Positions 23,517 to 35,140 of a stretch of 64,000 bases of DNA are shown here, piece after piece; position 1 is the stretch's first letter; every line of letters starts with the position of its first letter. The position numbers and the translations under genes are program-made. Location: contig JASKMD010000019.1 in the NCBI GenBank assembly GCA_030144725.1, positions 6,355,889 through 6,419,888 of the forward strand, in the 5' to 3' direction. The DNA is from Haematococcus lacustris (Eukaryota > Chlorophyta > Chlorophyceae > Chlamydomonadales > Haematococcaceae). Below the pieces are notes generated by a model, which saw only the letters and a list, made by a program, of their open reading frames with translations, made no database searches and was not told the origin of the DNA.

Positions 23517-26087
23517 CCTAGTGAGCGCCAAGCGGTACTTAGCATGACTAAGTCATGTAATCTTCTCCCATGCCTAGGGCGCGTCATGCCTAGGACGTAT
23601 AGTAGTTGTTTGTGTATGAACGGCTGACGGCTTAAGCCACATCAGTATGACAGTATGTGCCATGGATGAATGAACGACAAGAGCACTCGTAGTTGTTATG
23701 GCATCTTCGTTCTCCAGGTTGTTACAAGTGCAGTTGGTCACCCCCGCCATTGGCTGCACCCCCATGGCTCAGGAGATAACTTTCTGACTCATTTTTGCAC
23801 GGATGAGGCCGCCGCTTGGCGCGATGAGCTGCTAATGGCCTGACTAGAGTGTAGCCAGCCCCAGCGGTTTGCCGGGTGGCTGGTCCCCAACACGCGACGT
23901 GATTTGGCGCCACGCAGACACTCTTAGCGACCGCTATAGGCAGCCTGGATCCATCGCGGCGTGATTGGCGCATCCGTAGTAAAATTTAAATCAGCATGTA
24001 ACAGCGCTTCTTCACGGGCTCAGTCCAGATACGACAGCAACTTCAAAAACGGCTCTTAGAATTGGTGCTTGTGGCTCCTGTGCAGCTATAAGCTGATAGA
24101 ATCAGTCAAAAAGATGCAGAAACTGAGCTGATAACCATGTCGATCGCCACACATGAAACGGCCCACACATGAAGGCAACGCGTTTCTGTTCTAAGAATAC
24201 GCTAGTGATATACACAAGCAGCCGCACAGAAGTGGCAGTTCATCATTTGACGTCCTGGTTGGACAGTCAACTGGCCGAGAAAAGTGCCATTTTGACAAAA
24301 ATTCAAATAGTTGAAAAGTTGGGCCGCTGAGCGCGATAGCTGTTCGCTAATCACAGCCCCACTAAGCAGGCCATTCTTGGCACAACTCGACCGGAATTCT
24401 CAACACCCCAGCCCGCCCCGGCACAGGTGCACATCAGGCCGTGCAGCCCGCTAGCCTCGCGCTGGTGAGCTGCACCGCCCTGCGCAAAATTCGCTGAAAA
24501 ACTCTTAAAGATTAGTCAGATAGTTATCAGGGGTGCAGCCAATGGCGGGGGTGACCAGTTGGTGTCAGCAAGGGGAAGATAGGGACATGATCATCATGCC
24601 AAGGGAGTGTGTTGGCATTGTGAGGATTCGCACGATGTTGCGGTAGCGATCACGAGGCGTTGCATCGTTTTGAGGTGGGTGCAGTGATCGGACTGCAGTC
24701 TTACATATGGTGTATCAGGCATGAGCTGCAGAGACCGGAGGCTACCCTGAAATCTGTGGTTTGTCTTGCACTTTGCTTGCAGGTGCAGGTTGGTGTGCGG
24801 GTTGGTGTGCTGGTGCTATGTGGTTCCAGGTGGGTGGCGTGGGGTGGGTGAGGGGGGTGGTCAGCAATCTCGTGTAGAATGGGGCGCAGTGGCAGGCCAG
24901 TGGGCCATGCCCTCACACACAGAAAGAGACTCATCACGCCACCCCCTCTCATGAGCCACACAGCAGAGCTGCCATGTGTTTATGGGTGTGTGGCACATGG
25001 TGGTGGTGATGGGGTGTGGCATGTGGCAAGCTCAACAGCTCCTGGCCAGGCTGTGGCAGAGCCAGCACGCTGCAGGGCCACACCCTGACAGGCCTGCTAG
25101 CCCACAGCAACACACGGGTGGAGCGAGCAGGTGGGCAAAGGCCAGCGGGCACGAGTCAGTCAGCAACGATGCAACATTGGCTGTCAGCCTCACGCTCACC
25201 CCGCCCAGCTATCGACACCCCCACCGCTGGCCCTGTTGATACACCCACACCACAGTGGCCAGCTATAGATGCTGCGACGCTGCGATGCTGTCGGCGGCGG
25301 GTCAATGCAGCCCAGACAGTCGGGTATGGCGATGATGACGGCGCCGGCTTCTGTGTGCAGAATCCTTACACAAGAATGCTGCAGTGGCGGTCAACTTTCG
25401 CAGCCAAAGTCCGCGGCGATGTAAGGCGTAAGGCGTGAGGGCACTTGCGTGTATAATAAGCTGCGATCGTGGCCTACACCGCTGAAGTCGTCAGGCTGCT
25501 TGGTCGCATGTGAGCTGCAGTTCATGAGGTGTGGGAACATGCATGAGGCAAGTGTAGGAGACGTAGCTTGCCAGCGTGATGAAAGCCATTCCGTGTCTAT
25601 GTGCCATGTTCGTAAGTCGAACGAGACTCATGTGGCCGCGATGAAGAGGCAAATCGTGTATCTCCTTCCCGGGAGCAGGGTGCCACCACCTTGCATATCC
25701 CCTTAACCGCACCCCCATCTAGAGGCTGAAAGCAGCAAAAGCAGCAGCGGACAGGTCCGGGCTTGCTGGCTGTATTGACCAACCAGTGAAGGAGTTGGGC
25801 GCACGGGCACAATGATGCCTAGCGATGCAGCACAAGAAGTACGTCATAAGAAGGTCGGAAATAACATCTCATGCCATGTGTGTTGGGAACCTCTAAGCGG
25901 GATGGAGGAAATGGGGCTAGGTGCCCCTGCAGCCAGCCACATTGCCCCCATGACTCTGTCTCTAAACTTTGTACCCTTGCCCTTGCCTCAATTTCCTAAT
26001 CATCGATGACTATGGGCTGCATGGGGTCCTCCACCCCTAGACCCCACAGCCAGGAGCACTGGGTGAGGTTTGTCGATCACCACCAGC
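23517..26087. other. intergenic, no gene recognised
   Basis: About 2.6 kb. The segment 23517-24540 is AT-richer. A 26-bp word at 23621-23647 (GGCTGACGGCTTAAGC...) recurs near 49241, so it is part of a dispersed repeat. A 140-codon open frame at 25016-25438 has no recognisable features. The first exons of the Fanzor-like gene may lie here but I could not place them. Confidence 0.5.
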
Positions 26088-28771
26088 ATTAGATAAAGGA
26101 GTTTCAGATCTCTCTCATGGTAGAGACAGACAGCGTTAGCATCTGTGTGGCGTATGACCGCAGCACAGCCAAGGTAGCCTGGGTGCCCACACGGCGGCCA
26201 CCCAGGCCACCTGGGATGCAGGTGTGGCGTGTACCTGAAGCTAGTACTCCGTTTGCCGGCACTCCGGTTCGATGGCGACCTGGTGCACCCCCCAACACGG
26301 CCACTCCGCTTGAATAATGTTGCTGAATTCTTAAGATGCCCCCGTAGAGGAAACGCAGCAGTTCATTCAGTACAGTCAGCTGCAGAACAGCGGTTGGGAG
26401 TTTGCGCGTAGGGTAGAGACAGATGGGGTCAGCATCTCAGTGCACTTTGTCCGCAGCCAGGCAGTCACGGAGCCAGTGGAGCTGCCCTTCATAGGGCGTA
26501 AGCTCACAGCCACCAGCGACTACGACCCAGCCACCCACATTGCTGTTGGGGTAGACCCAGGTGTCACCCAGGCTATCAAGGCAGGGCATGCACAGCGGCA
26601 CCCAGTCACAGGTCAGGTGCTTAGGCAGTGGGAGTGGGAGCTGAGCAAGGGGCAGCTCAAGCATGACAGCGGGCTTACCAAAGCCAAGCAGGACACAGCC
26701 CGCTGGTCAGCTGCCATCCAGCCACAGCTGCTGCAGCTGGCAGCCTCTACCCCAGCTGGCACCACCCTGGACAGCCTGCAGGCCCACATCCTGGCCCTCA
26801 AAGCCACCTGGGACGCACTGTAGGAGGAGTACCTCAGGCCACGCTGGCGCAGGCAGCGGTTGGGGCTGCACCATGCCCAGGATCGCGTCATTGAGGCCTT
26901 TTGCAAGAAGGTATGACCCTAACCCCTCAACCTGACCTTGACCCTGACCCCTGACCCTGACCCTAACCCTACCCTGACCCCTGACCCTGACCCTGACCCT
27001 GACCCTGACCCTGACCCTGACCCTGACCCTGACCCTGACCCTGACCCTGACCCTGACCCTGACCCTGACCCTGACCCTGACCCTGACCCTGACCCTGACC
27101 CTGACCCTGACCCTGACCCTGACCCTGACCCTGACCCTGACCCTGACCCTGACCCTGACCCTGACCCTGGCCCTGGCCCTGGCCCTGACCCTGACCCTGA
27201 CCCTGACCCTGACCCTGACCCTGACCCTGACCCTGACCCTGACCCTGACCCTGACCCTGACCCTGACCCTGACCCTGACCCTGACCCTGACCCTGACCCT
27301 GACCCTGACCCTGACCCTGACCCTGACCCTGACCCTGACCCTGACCCTGACCCTGACCCTGACCCTGACCCTGACCCTGACCCTGACCCTGACCCTGACC
27401 CTGACCCTGACCCTGACCCTGACCCTGACCCTGACCCTGACCCTGACCCTGACCCTGACCCTGACCCTGACCCTGACCCTGACCCTGACCCTGACCCTGA
27501 CCCTGACCCTGACCCTGACCCTGACCCTGACCCTGACCCTGACCCTGACCCTGACCCTGACCCTGACCCTGACCCTGACCCTGACCCTGACCCTGACCCT
27601 GACCCTGACCCTGACCCTGACCCTGACCCTGACCCTGACCCTGACCCTGACCCTGACCCTGACCCTGACCCTGACCCTGACCCTGACCCTGACCCTGACC
27701 CTGACCCTGACCCTGACCCTGACCCTGACCCTGACCCTGACCCTGACCCTGACCCTGACCCTGACCCTGACCCTGACCCTGACCCTGACCCTGACCCTGA
27801 CCCTGACCCTGACCCTGACCCTGACCCTGACCTGACCTGACCCTGACCCTGACCCTGACCCTGACCCTGACCCTGACCCTGACCCTGACCCTGACCCTGA
27901 CCCTGACCCTGACCCTGACCCTGACCCTGACCCTGACCCTGACCCTGACCTGCAGGTGGTGGATGGGATGAAGTGGGTGTCACGCCACTACTACCACCAG
28001 GACAGGGGAGTGGTAGTTTTCCTGGGAGCGGGCAACTTCAGCCAGGGTGGGTGGAAGGCGGGGGCGGTGCGGGAGGGGTTTCGCAGGGTGGTGCAGCAGC
28101 CCAGCAGGCCCAGCGCAGATTCCAGGCCAGACAGGCTGGTGATCGTGGATGAGTTCCGCACGAGCCGTGTCAGCTCCTCGGTGCATGCCCGCCAGCCTTG
28201 TGAGCTGCACCTGCCACCTAACCAGCCCAGGCCTGCAGACTGGGTACCCCCAGCAGGCCAGGTCAACCCGCGGCTGGTGCGCCCAGCCTGGAGCCTGCGG
28301 CATGCGAAGTATGTACGAGTCCTGTCGTGGTGCCATCAGGTGCCGCCCAACCCTCCGCCCCCTGCCCCTGTCCAGCCCCCCCCCCCCTCCCCCTGCCCAG
28401 CCCCCCCCCCCCTCCCCCAGCCCAGGCTCCCCCTGCCCCTGCCCAGGACCCCCCCCCCACCCCCTGCCCAGGACCAGCCCCCTGCCCAGCCTCCACCTGG
28501 CCCAGCCCCACCGCCCCAGGCCCCCCCAGGGGGCAGGGGGCTGGACCGGGACACCAACGGGTGCCTGAACTTGCAGCGCATTGGTGAGAGCAGGCAGCGC
28601 CCCCTGGAGCTGTGCAGCTGGACGGACCTGGAGGCTCTGCCCCCCATCGGCAAGGAGTACCAGCAGCACTATAAGCTGGTCAATGACCGGCTGCCCAAGG
28701 GCAGGCAGTGGTTGCACCGGGCTGCAGAGTACCGGCGGGGCATTGATGGCCGGGCCCGCAACAATGCATAG
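26088..28771 (+). pseudogene. TnpB/Fanzor-like RuvC nuclease gene, decayed
   Basis: Exon 26335-26910 and exon 27956-28771 join in phase 0 across intron 26911-27955. Family signs in order: GWEFARRVETDGVSISV (26385-26445), the block that precedes RuvC-I in OrfB/TnpB-type proteins; AVGVDPGV with the RuvC-I Asp codon at 26554; GAGNFSQGGW; VDEFRTSR (28145-28168), the block that leads the zinc ribbon; and DRDTNGCLNLQ (Asp codon 28550), which fits RuvC-III. This is the eukaryotic TnpB (Fanzor) architecture, an RNA-guided DNA endonuclease carried by transposons. Decay: an in-frame TAG at 26821, no clear start ATG, only one of the expected ribbon Cys after VDEFRTSR, and a Pro-rich expansion (28340-28530) between the ribbon halves. 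A second, poorer copy of the TDGVSISV block (VETDSVSICV, 26117-26146) lies just upstream. TnpB-like is firm. Fanzor subclass is not. Confidence 0.72.
26911..27955 (+). repeat. CCCTGA hexamer array filling an intron
   Basis: Donor AAG|GTATGA at 26911 and acceptor CTGCAG|GTGGTG at 27955. Nearly all of the 1045-bp intron is CCCTGA, about 160 copies, most regular from about 26985 to 27830. There is one CCCTGG patch near 27168-27186 and one CCTGACCTGA slip near 27828-27840. Long open frames on both strands (Pro-Asp, Ser-Gly) are artefacts. Confidence 0.93.
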
Positions 28772-28829
28772 GCCCTAGTAGTTTTACACAGGCTGTCAGC
28801 CTTACAAAGCATAATGCTGTTAGTTTTGA
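28772..28829 (+). other. conserved 3' tail of the Fanzor-like element
   Basis: Right after the stop codon about 58 bp match the tail of the inverted copy (34728-34786 on the minus strand). Both hold a small palindrome near the end: AGCATAATGCT here and AAAGCATTAAGCTTT there. Similarity stops at TTAGTTTTGAT in both, so this is the element's 3' end. Confidence 0.6.
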
Positions 28830-29082
28830 TGAGTAGCCCAGTGGTCTGTTGGGAAAGTGCCACCGGAGTGGGGTTTGCAGTCATCAAGGGTGCGACCGAG
28901 GATGCTACAACATGTTTGTAGTAGCTGAGTGAGATTACCCACAGGTTTAACATGTTTTTCCTTGTTGAATAAGTTTTGTTTGCCTGGCACTGGACGGCCT
29001 TGCATGTTTTGAACGTTTTTGTATGCCATGCGGCACATGCCCATCATCGCCCCTGTGCCACCACGAGGTCTACTTGTGCAAC

Positions 29083-32000
29083 ATGCCCATCAAGCGCGGT
29101 CGCGCAGGTGTCGCCAAACCGGCGGCTGCAAAAAGAAGAGCACCAAAAGCTGATGCTTCACTGCAAGACGAGGATTTCTTTGTACAAGGCAGCGATGATG
29201 AGCGCTCAACGAGGAAAGCTGGTCGCAAGGCCATTGAATCTGAAGAAGAGGAAGAGCAGGTTGAGACGGCTGAGGAGAAGCGGCTGAGGTTAGGTGAGAG
29301 GATACCCCTGCTTGCACGAGTGTTTACTGGTGTTGAGCTAAGTGTTGGCCTCGGGCTGTGGGAGAACGTGTATCACTCAGCAATAGCTCAGCAACACCTC
29401 AGCGGAAGCAGCACCAGCAGCACCCGCAGCAGTTTTGCTTACTAATTTATCCAGCTAAGACAGCCTTGTAGTGCTGCCGCCATCTCAGGCCTTACCCAAG
29501 AGGCCTGATCAGGCCACACACTGATGTCTACATTACAGGCAGGAAGGCGGCAGGTGGTGATGGGTGCAGCTCAAGTGTAGCTCATGTGTGAGTGAGTAGT
29601 GCTCCCGGCATGCGACAAGGCAAGTGCTGCCACCGTCGTAAATGGCGCTGCAACTGCTATTGCAGCCAAGGCATATCTCAGCAACCTTCAAGCCACTTTG
29701 TCAGACGACGATGAAGGGGACAGAGACCGGCGAGGCGTCACGGGTGGTAGCGACGAGGACGACGACGGCGGCGACGGCGAGGACGGCAGCAAGCGCACCT
29801 CTGGTTACGAACGTTTAAGCGCGCGACTCAAGGTTGACGCAAGCGAGGCCATGGGCCGCGTGCAGCGCAAGCTCGCACACAGCGTGTTGCTGCCTCCTTC
29901 CTTCCCGCCCGCCCTCACCCGCAGCAACGGCGTGGCGCACGGTGGGCTAGACTGTGCTCCCGGCCCGGCCACCGGCGCAGACAGCAGCGTGCTGCGGCGT
30001 GGGCATCGCCTGACGACCACTGCGGTGTGCCTAGCGCCTGATGAAAGCTGCGCTTGGACGGTTTCAAAAGACGGCAGCATCTTGAAGTGGGACCTGGCCA
30101 GTGGCAGAAAGAAACGTCTGTTCAGGCCAGGTGAGCCTACCCTGCCATTACTGGCTGCCAAGCCAGCAGTAGTAGCAGCAGTAGTAGCAGCAGGAGGTAG
30201 GAGCAGGTAGTGAAAGCAGCAGCAGCAGCCACAGCCATCTGTCACTGCCTTCCTTGGGCAGTGCGTTGGCTGCTGCAGGCCAGCAGGCTCTGCTGCCCAG
30301 CCTTTGCTACTGAGCCGTGGGCCTCTCACCCTGTGTTGGTGCCTGATCACAGCAGGGCATGCTGGCTGCACAGGTCCAGCTGGCTAGCACCACAGGGCCA
30401 GCTCACCTGCAGCTCCTCCTACATCCCACCACCACACCAGCCATCTCACTTCCCCCTGACCCCTGCCTGCTTGCCTGCCTCCCTGCTTGGCTGGCGCAGG
30501 GGAGCTGGGCCCTAACGGCCGGGTGGCCACTCCTACTGCTCCTGCTGCTGGCGCCCCTGCGGCCTCTTCTGCCGGCCCTGACTGGGTCAAGAAGGGCCCC
30601 AGGGCCGCCAGCCAGGCCGCTCTGCTGGCTGTGGCTGTTAGCAGTGATGGCGCACTGCTGGCAGTTGGAGGGGGGGACCGCAAGGTGCACCTGTTTGACG
30701 CCCGCACTGACGCCTACCTGCAGGCCTTCCCTGGCCACAGGTGCGCTGGCCCCAAATCACCCACACACCCCACACACAAACACATGCACACATATTGAAT
30801 GGCCAAGGGTAGCCAGCAGGGCGTGCTGTGTCACCTACTGTGGTACTGCTCTTCACAACAGGACTGGTGGTACTAGGTCCAGGAACAGCAGCAGCAGCAG
30901 CACTGCAGGACAGTGAGCAGCCTGCAGCAAGGCAGTGGGGCCACGACCCGCACTGCAACCACCTCAATGGGCATTCTCTACACCCGCCACCCTGCCCCTC
31001 TGCCCTGTTCTTGTTGCCTAACATGACTCTGAAGCCCGCCCTGACTGGTGTTGCTGTGTGTACAGAGACAGCATCACCGCACTGGCCTGGCGTGAGGGCA
31101 GCCACACGCTGGCCAGTGGCTCCGCTGATCGCACCGTGAAGCTCTGGAGCATGGACGACCGCGCATACATGGACACGTTGTTTGGACATCAGGCGGAGGT
31201 GGGGCGAGGTAGCAGTACAGCCTCCAGCAGGGGCTTCAGCACTCGCACTGTAATGAGGGTGTGCATCATGGGGCAGCGGGGTAGGGAGGGGAGGCAAGGG
31301 TAGGGAGGGGAGGCAAGGGGAGGCAAGGGAGAGGTGATGCCAAATGCCGCGTACCAGCACCAGGCATGGAGGCTTTTGTGTGACCTTGACATATGCCCTG
31401 GAGGTGTGACCTTGGCGTGTGATCTTTGCATAGGTTCTCAGTTTGGACATGCTGAGGGCTGACCGAGCAGTCAGTGTGGGTGCAGACCGCAGCTGCCGTG
31501 TGTGGAAGGTACCGGAGGAAAGCCAGCTCATCTTCAGGTATGCCTCTACAGCCCAAGTTCTGCATGGCCACGCCTGACCCGGATGAGCCCAACCCTAGCT
31601 ATAAGGTTGTGTACTCAGAACCTGCACACCCTCTAATGCAAGCCAGCAGCCACAGTCTTGATACGAGCAGTGTCAAAGTGTTTCTCATCACCCTTCCTAG
31701 CCCTCCTATTGCAAGCGCCCTACCTCCGGCCCCCCGTGCCCAACTCTTGACGACTTGGCCGCCTGTTTGATCCCGCTAGCTTCTGAACACAGCGGGCTGG
31801 TGGTCTCAGCCCTGACAGCAAGCACCCTGCGTGTCTGGTTGGGTGTCTGCTGCAGGCATGCTCAGCCGGGCGCAGCCTTGACCCTGGACTGCTGCCGCTA
31901 CGTAACCAGCACTGACTGGCTCACAGGCTCCAGTGACGGCTCTCTGCAGGTCAGTGAGCTCTCAAAGGGATGCTGCTCAGAAACTCATCTGCCAAGGCTC

Positions 32001-32671
32001 TTGGGCAGGGGGGTTTTGCCCCCTCCTGATCTGGGGTCGTAGATGTAGAGAGCCCTGTTGATGTGCGGGCTGCAACTAGCTCCACCAGCATGATTGGGCA
32101 GGGCAGGAGGTGGAGCTAGGTGTGTAAGTCGTTGTTCGTTCGTCATGAGCAGCAACAGCGGGGCTGCAAGGCGCTCTGTGTTGCGCTGCAGTTGTGGACG
32201 CAGCTGAAACGCAAGCCCCTGGCGCATGTGCGCCATGCTCATGGCCCAGCTGCGCCGCAGCCCAGCCCAGCGTCGGTAGCTGACACTTCGCCAGGCCTGC
32301 CGGGCGCGTCTGCTGGGCCCATGTTGGTGCCGCGCGTGGCCGGCGATGACGTTGAGGCACTGGTCCAGCCGGACGTCACCGGCTGGTTGCAGTCAGTGGC
32401 TGTGGCAAGAGGCAGCGACCTAGTGGCATCGGGCGCAGGGGATGGCGTCATCCGGTTATGGGCAGTCAGTCAGACCAAGGGCGGGAGTGCAGGCGGCCTG
32501 CAAGCGGTGGGCGCGCTGCCTGCACGGGGGTGGGTTAACGGTCTTGCCATCGGACGTAGCGGCCGGGTGATCGTTGCTGCCGTAGGCCAGGAGCCGCGGA
32601 TGGGGCGATGGGCACACGACAAGGCAGCGCGCAACGGTCTTCTTATTCACCGGTTGACGTTACGGGAATGA
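29083..32671 (+). CDS. RRP9: U3 snoRNP WD40 protein Rrp9 / U3-55K, 7 exons, 575 aa
   Basis: Exons 29083-29293, 29666-30130, 30500-30740, 31066-31198, 31434-31537, 31856-31949, 32192-32671. The sum is 1728 bases and all phases join. Rrp9 binds U3 snoRNA (box B/C) in the nucleolus and is needed for early 18S rRNA processing. The N-terminus is basic then acidic (KRGRAGVAKPAAAKRR, then ESEEEEEQ), followed by the family helix ETAEEKRLRL-AKAYLSNLQ across intron 1. WD40 repeats follow: DGSILKWDL, DRKVHLFDARTD, ADRTVKLWSMDD, ADRSCRVWKVP, SSDGSLQLWTQLKRKPL, DGVIRLWAV. Exon 2 carries an acidic Asp/Gly insertion and exon 3 an Ala/Pro-rich one, usual for algal proteins. The ATG at 29083 opens the basic N-terminus. 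Confidence 0.94.
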
Positions 32672-32904
32672 GGCATATGTGTCGCGAAGCAAGATAGTAA
32701 CCGAGCAAAGCCAGTGAAGGCTGCATTAGGTGGTTGCAGTTTGTCTGGCCTCGCATGCAAGAGTTTGGAGCTGCAGTCCAGCTCATAATCAACGCGGTAC
32801 TTTCTCAAGTTCAAGGCGGTTTGCATAGAGACCTTCGTTGTATCACAGCAATCAGAGATAGGGCACACTGTCGCCGTGCTCCCTGGCTCTCTATCCACCG
32901 ACAG

Positions 32905-32948
32905 CATATATACACCGACGGCATATATACACCGACAGCATATATAAG
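32905..32948 (+). promoter_or_regulatory. tandem TATA-containing repeat, probable promoter
   Basis: Three near-copies of a 16-18 bp unit (CAGCATATATACACCGA type). The last ends as CATATATAAGC at about 32938-32948, some 85 bp upstream of the ATG at 33030. Confidence 0.5.
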
Positions 32949-33029
32949 CTGGCGCTGAGCCTCTGCACCTATCTTACGGAGCTAAACAAAATTCTCCCTT
33001 ATTGCTGCCCAGTGACTGGTTGTGCCGAC

Positions 33030-33172
33030 ATGTCAGCACGCTTGACTAGACTAACTTCGTTGGCAAGGCAGCGGCTCGATACTAGCTCTGCAGCGCTCTG
33101 GTCCACTTGGGTGCACCAGCAGGAGGCCCTGTCTAGCTTTCATGATGCTGTCTTGGTGTTGTCATGCAACAG
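33030..33172 (+). CDS. first exon of an unrecognised small protein (partial model)
   Basis: A 47-codon open stretch starting MSARLTRLTSLARQRL, ending at a good donor (CAACAG|GTTAGT). It lies about 85 bp after a TATA-like tandem repeat. The N-terminus is Arg/Ser/Leu-rich without acidic residues for its first 16 positions, which would suit a mitochondrial presequence (inference). I could not find the next exon between here and the convergent bL28 gene. Confidence is low because the case rests on promoter, start and donor only. Confidence 0.4.
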
Positions 33173-33828
33173 GTTAGTATGTAACACTATGCTGGCAGCA
33201 GCTGTGATAGCGATGTATTTGGTAGAACAGCTTTCACAACAGCACAGCCAGTGTCATTGTCTAGGGACAATGCAGTGAGGGGTGGCTGTGATAACACCAT
33301 GGAGGCAAGCAGCATGGAGGCCATACTGCATGTTTAGTCCAAGACTCCTTTGCTGCATGACGAGCCCGATGGCACGGCTGGCTTGGCACTTAGCACCATA
33401 GGTCCAGCCCTTAGGTCCAGCCCACTCCACTGCCTTGCATTCAGGTGCACACATGATATGCCACCCTGGTGGCCGCTGCCGCACTCCATAAGGCCAGGTG
33501 CTGCTTGATTTCCCTGCTGGCTGAGGTGAGGTTCATGTTACACCTTTACTCCTTAACAGTGATCTTCACGCCGCTAGGCTGGGCTGCGCCAGGCTCAGCA
33601 GCAGACCCTGCCACTGCAGCCTCCATGCCTGCAACCAGTATGTTGCATTTAACATGGCATTGCTGTACTCAAGTATGCTGCCCTAGTTACGCTGGACACC
33701 TGAGTGTGTTTTTCTGGGGCTGTAGCTATGACTGCCCGCGAGAAGCTACGCTGATGCTGTACACTGTGACGACCAGTCACTGGCAGGCGCTGGTGTGTGA
33801 CATGCCTGCCACAAAATTGCATACCCAC

Positions 33829-34443
33829 CTTGACGAATCCAAATAATCTTTCCGCTCTCGTCATACGCTGGGTACTTTGGCAGCTTCTTAGAGGCTGCCA
33901 GCTTCACTGGGTTCTTCATAGCCCTGTATTTAAAAAGGTTGTGAGCTGCTGAAGCAGTGAGCAGGCAGCATCTGCTGCTGCAGCTATTGCATACCCAGCA
34001 ACGCACCTAGGATTCACGCGCACGGGTACCTTGCCCTTGTTCTCCGCAAGGTACTGCAAGCGCTCAGGACGGACGTCCTTGAACGGCAGCTTCCACAGGT
34101 CGATGCCTGCCTCTGCTGCCATGGAGTCCAGCCCGTTCTTCTCAATCGTCTTGATTGCGCGGGTGCAGAGCTTCAGCGTAACCCAGCGCTGCCCTTTCGC
34201 CCAGTAAACCTTCTTGTGCTGGAGATTGGGGTCCTGCCATTTGCGGCTTTTCTTGTTTGAGAAAGAAACAGAGTTGGCCTTGTTACGCTTGACGCCTGTA
34301 AGGTCGCAGACTTTCTTCGCCTCCACAGCAAGGCTGACGGGGCGGACCACAGACACAGCACGGACGTTTGAGCCTGAGAATGCAACGCTGTGTCCGCTAA
34401 AGGCACTGCGGGCTGAACCCATAGCCCGCATTGCAAACGCCAT
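33829..34443 (-). CDS. PRPL28: plastid 50S ribosomal protein bL28 (3' end not placed)
   Basis: Exon 1 is 34443-34007 and exon 2 is 33923-33829. The donor at 33828 (CAAG|GTGGGT) leaves one base, so a short last exon must follow. Without splicing the frame would run on to 33746. The first about 45 residues ([15 protein letters not shown]...) are a typical algal chloroplast transit peptide. The mature part begins [19 protein letters not shown] and contains [19 protein letters not shown] and STRAL-like [13 protein letters not shown], the conserved bL28 core. The protein sits near the E site of the plastid large subunit. The C-terminal extension ([16 protein letters not shown]) goes beyond bacterial L28. 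Confidence 0.9.
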
Positions 34444-34718
34444 CTGCAAGAGGCGCAGGCTACACCAAACGGGTTTTTCGTAGCTGGAGGTTGCCAGTTT
34501 GCGTGGGCAGGCTGCATGCTGCCTCGGTAACCAGCTTGGGGCATCGGGTTGGTGTTGCTGCAGGACCTGAGCTCGCTGGCGGTGCACTTACCGTGCTCGG
34601 TGTCGCCTCCCCTCCTTGCGTGTGTAGTTGCAGCCAACTAAGTAGCAATCGCAACTAAACAGGCTTGCACTGTGCGCAACATGCAGCCATTTCACCAAAA
34701 AATGTCCTGAAGTCAGTT

Positions 34719-35140
34719 TGTAGAGATCAAAACTAAAAGCTTAATGCTTTTGTGAGGCTAACAGTCCGTGCAAACTACCAGGGCCTATGCATTGTTGCGA
34801 GCCCGGCCATCAATACCCCGCCAGTGCTCTGCAGCCCGGTGCAGCCGCTGCCTGCCCTTGGGCAGCCGGTCATTGACCCGCTTGTAGCCCTGCTGGTACT
34901 CCTTGCCAATGGGGGGAAAAGCCTCCAGGTCCTTCCAGCTGCACAGCTCCAGGGGGCGCTGCATGCTCTACCCGATGCGCTGCAAGTTCAGGCACCCGTT
35001 GGTGTCGCGGTCCAGCCACCTGCCACCTGGGGGGCCCTGGGGTCGTGGCACTGGGCCAGGTGCTGCTGGGAGGGGCTGGGCCTGGGCTGGGGGAGGTGGT
35101 GGGGCCTGGGCAGGGGGGGCCTGGGCGGGGTGAGGGGGGA
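34719..35140 (-). pseudogene. 5'-truncated copy of the Fanzor-like element, with 15-bp target duplication
   Basis: On the minus strand this 422-bp insert covers the end of the Pro-rich tract, the DRDTNGCLNLQ RuvC-III block, the C-terminus to RARNNA-stop and the 3' tail. It closely matches 28500-28829. A TAG at 34970-34968 replaces the Glu codon that follows the RuvC-III block. GTCCTGAAGTCAGTT flanks it on both sides (34704-34718 and 35141-35155). A long target duplication with 5' truncation is the mark of insertion by target-primed reverse transcription. Confidence 0.85.

Noticed and set aside
25016..25438. 140-codon open frame as a gene
   Set aside because: No conserved motif, no splice partner and ordinary composition for this GC level. 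Left as intergenic.
26938..27950. Internal telomere
   Set aside because: CCCTGA is not a known green-algal telomere unit, and the array sits exactly within splice sites.
26919..27983. Long Ser-Gly and Pro-Asp repeat proteins on both strands
   Set aside because: They translate the CCCTGA array, which lies in an intron.
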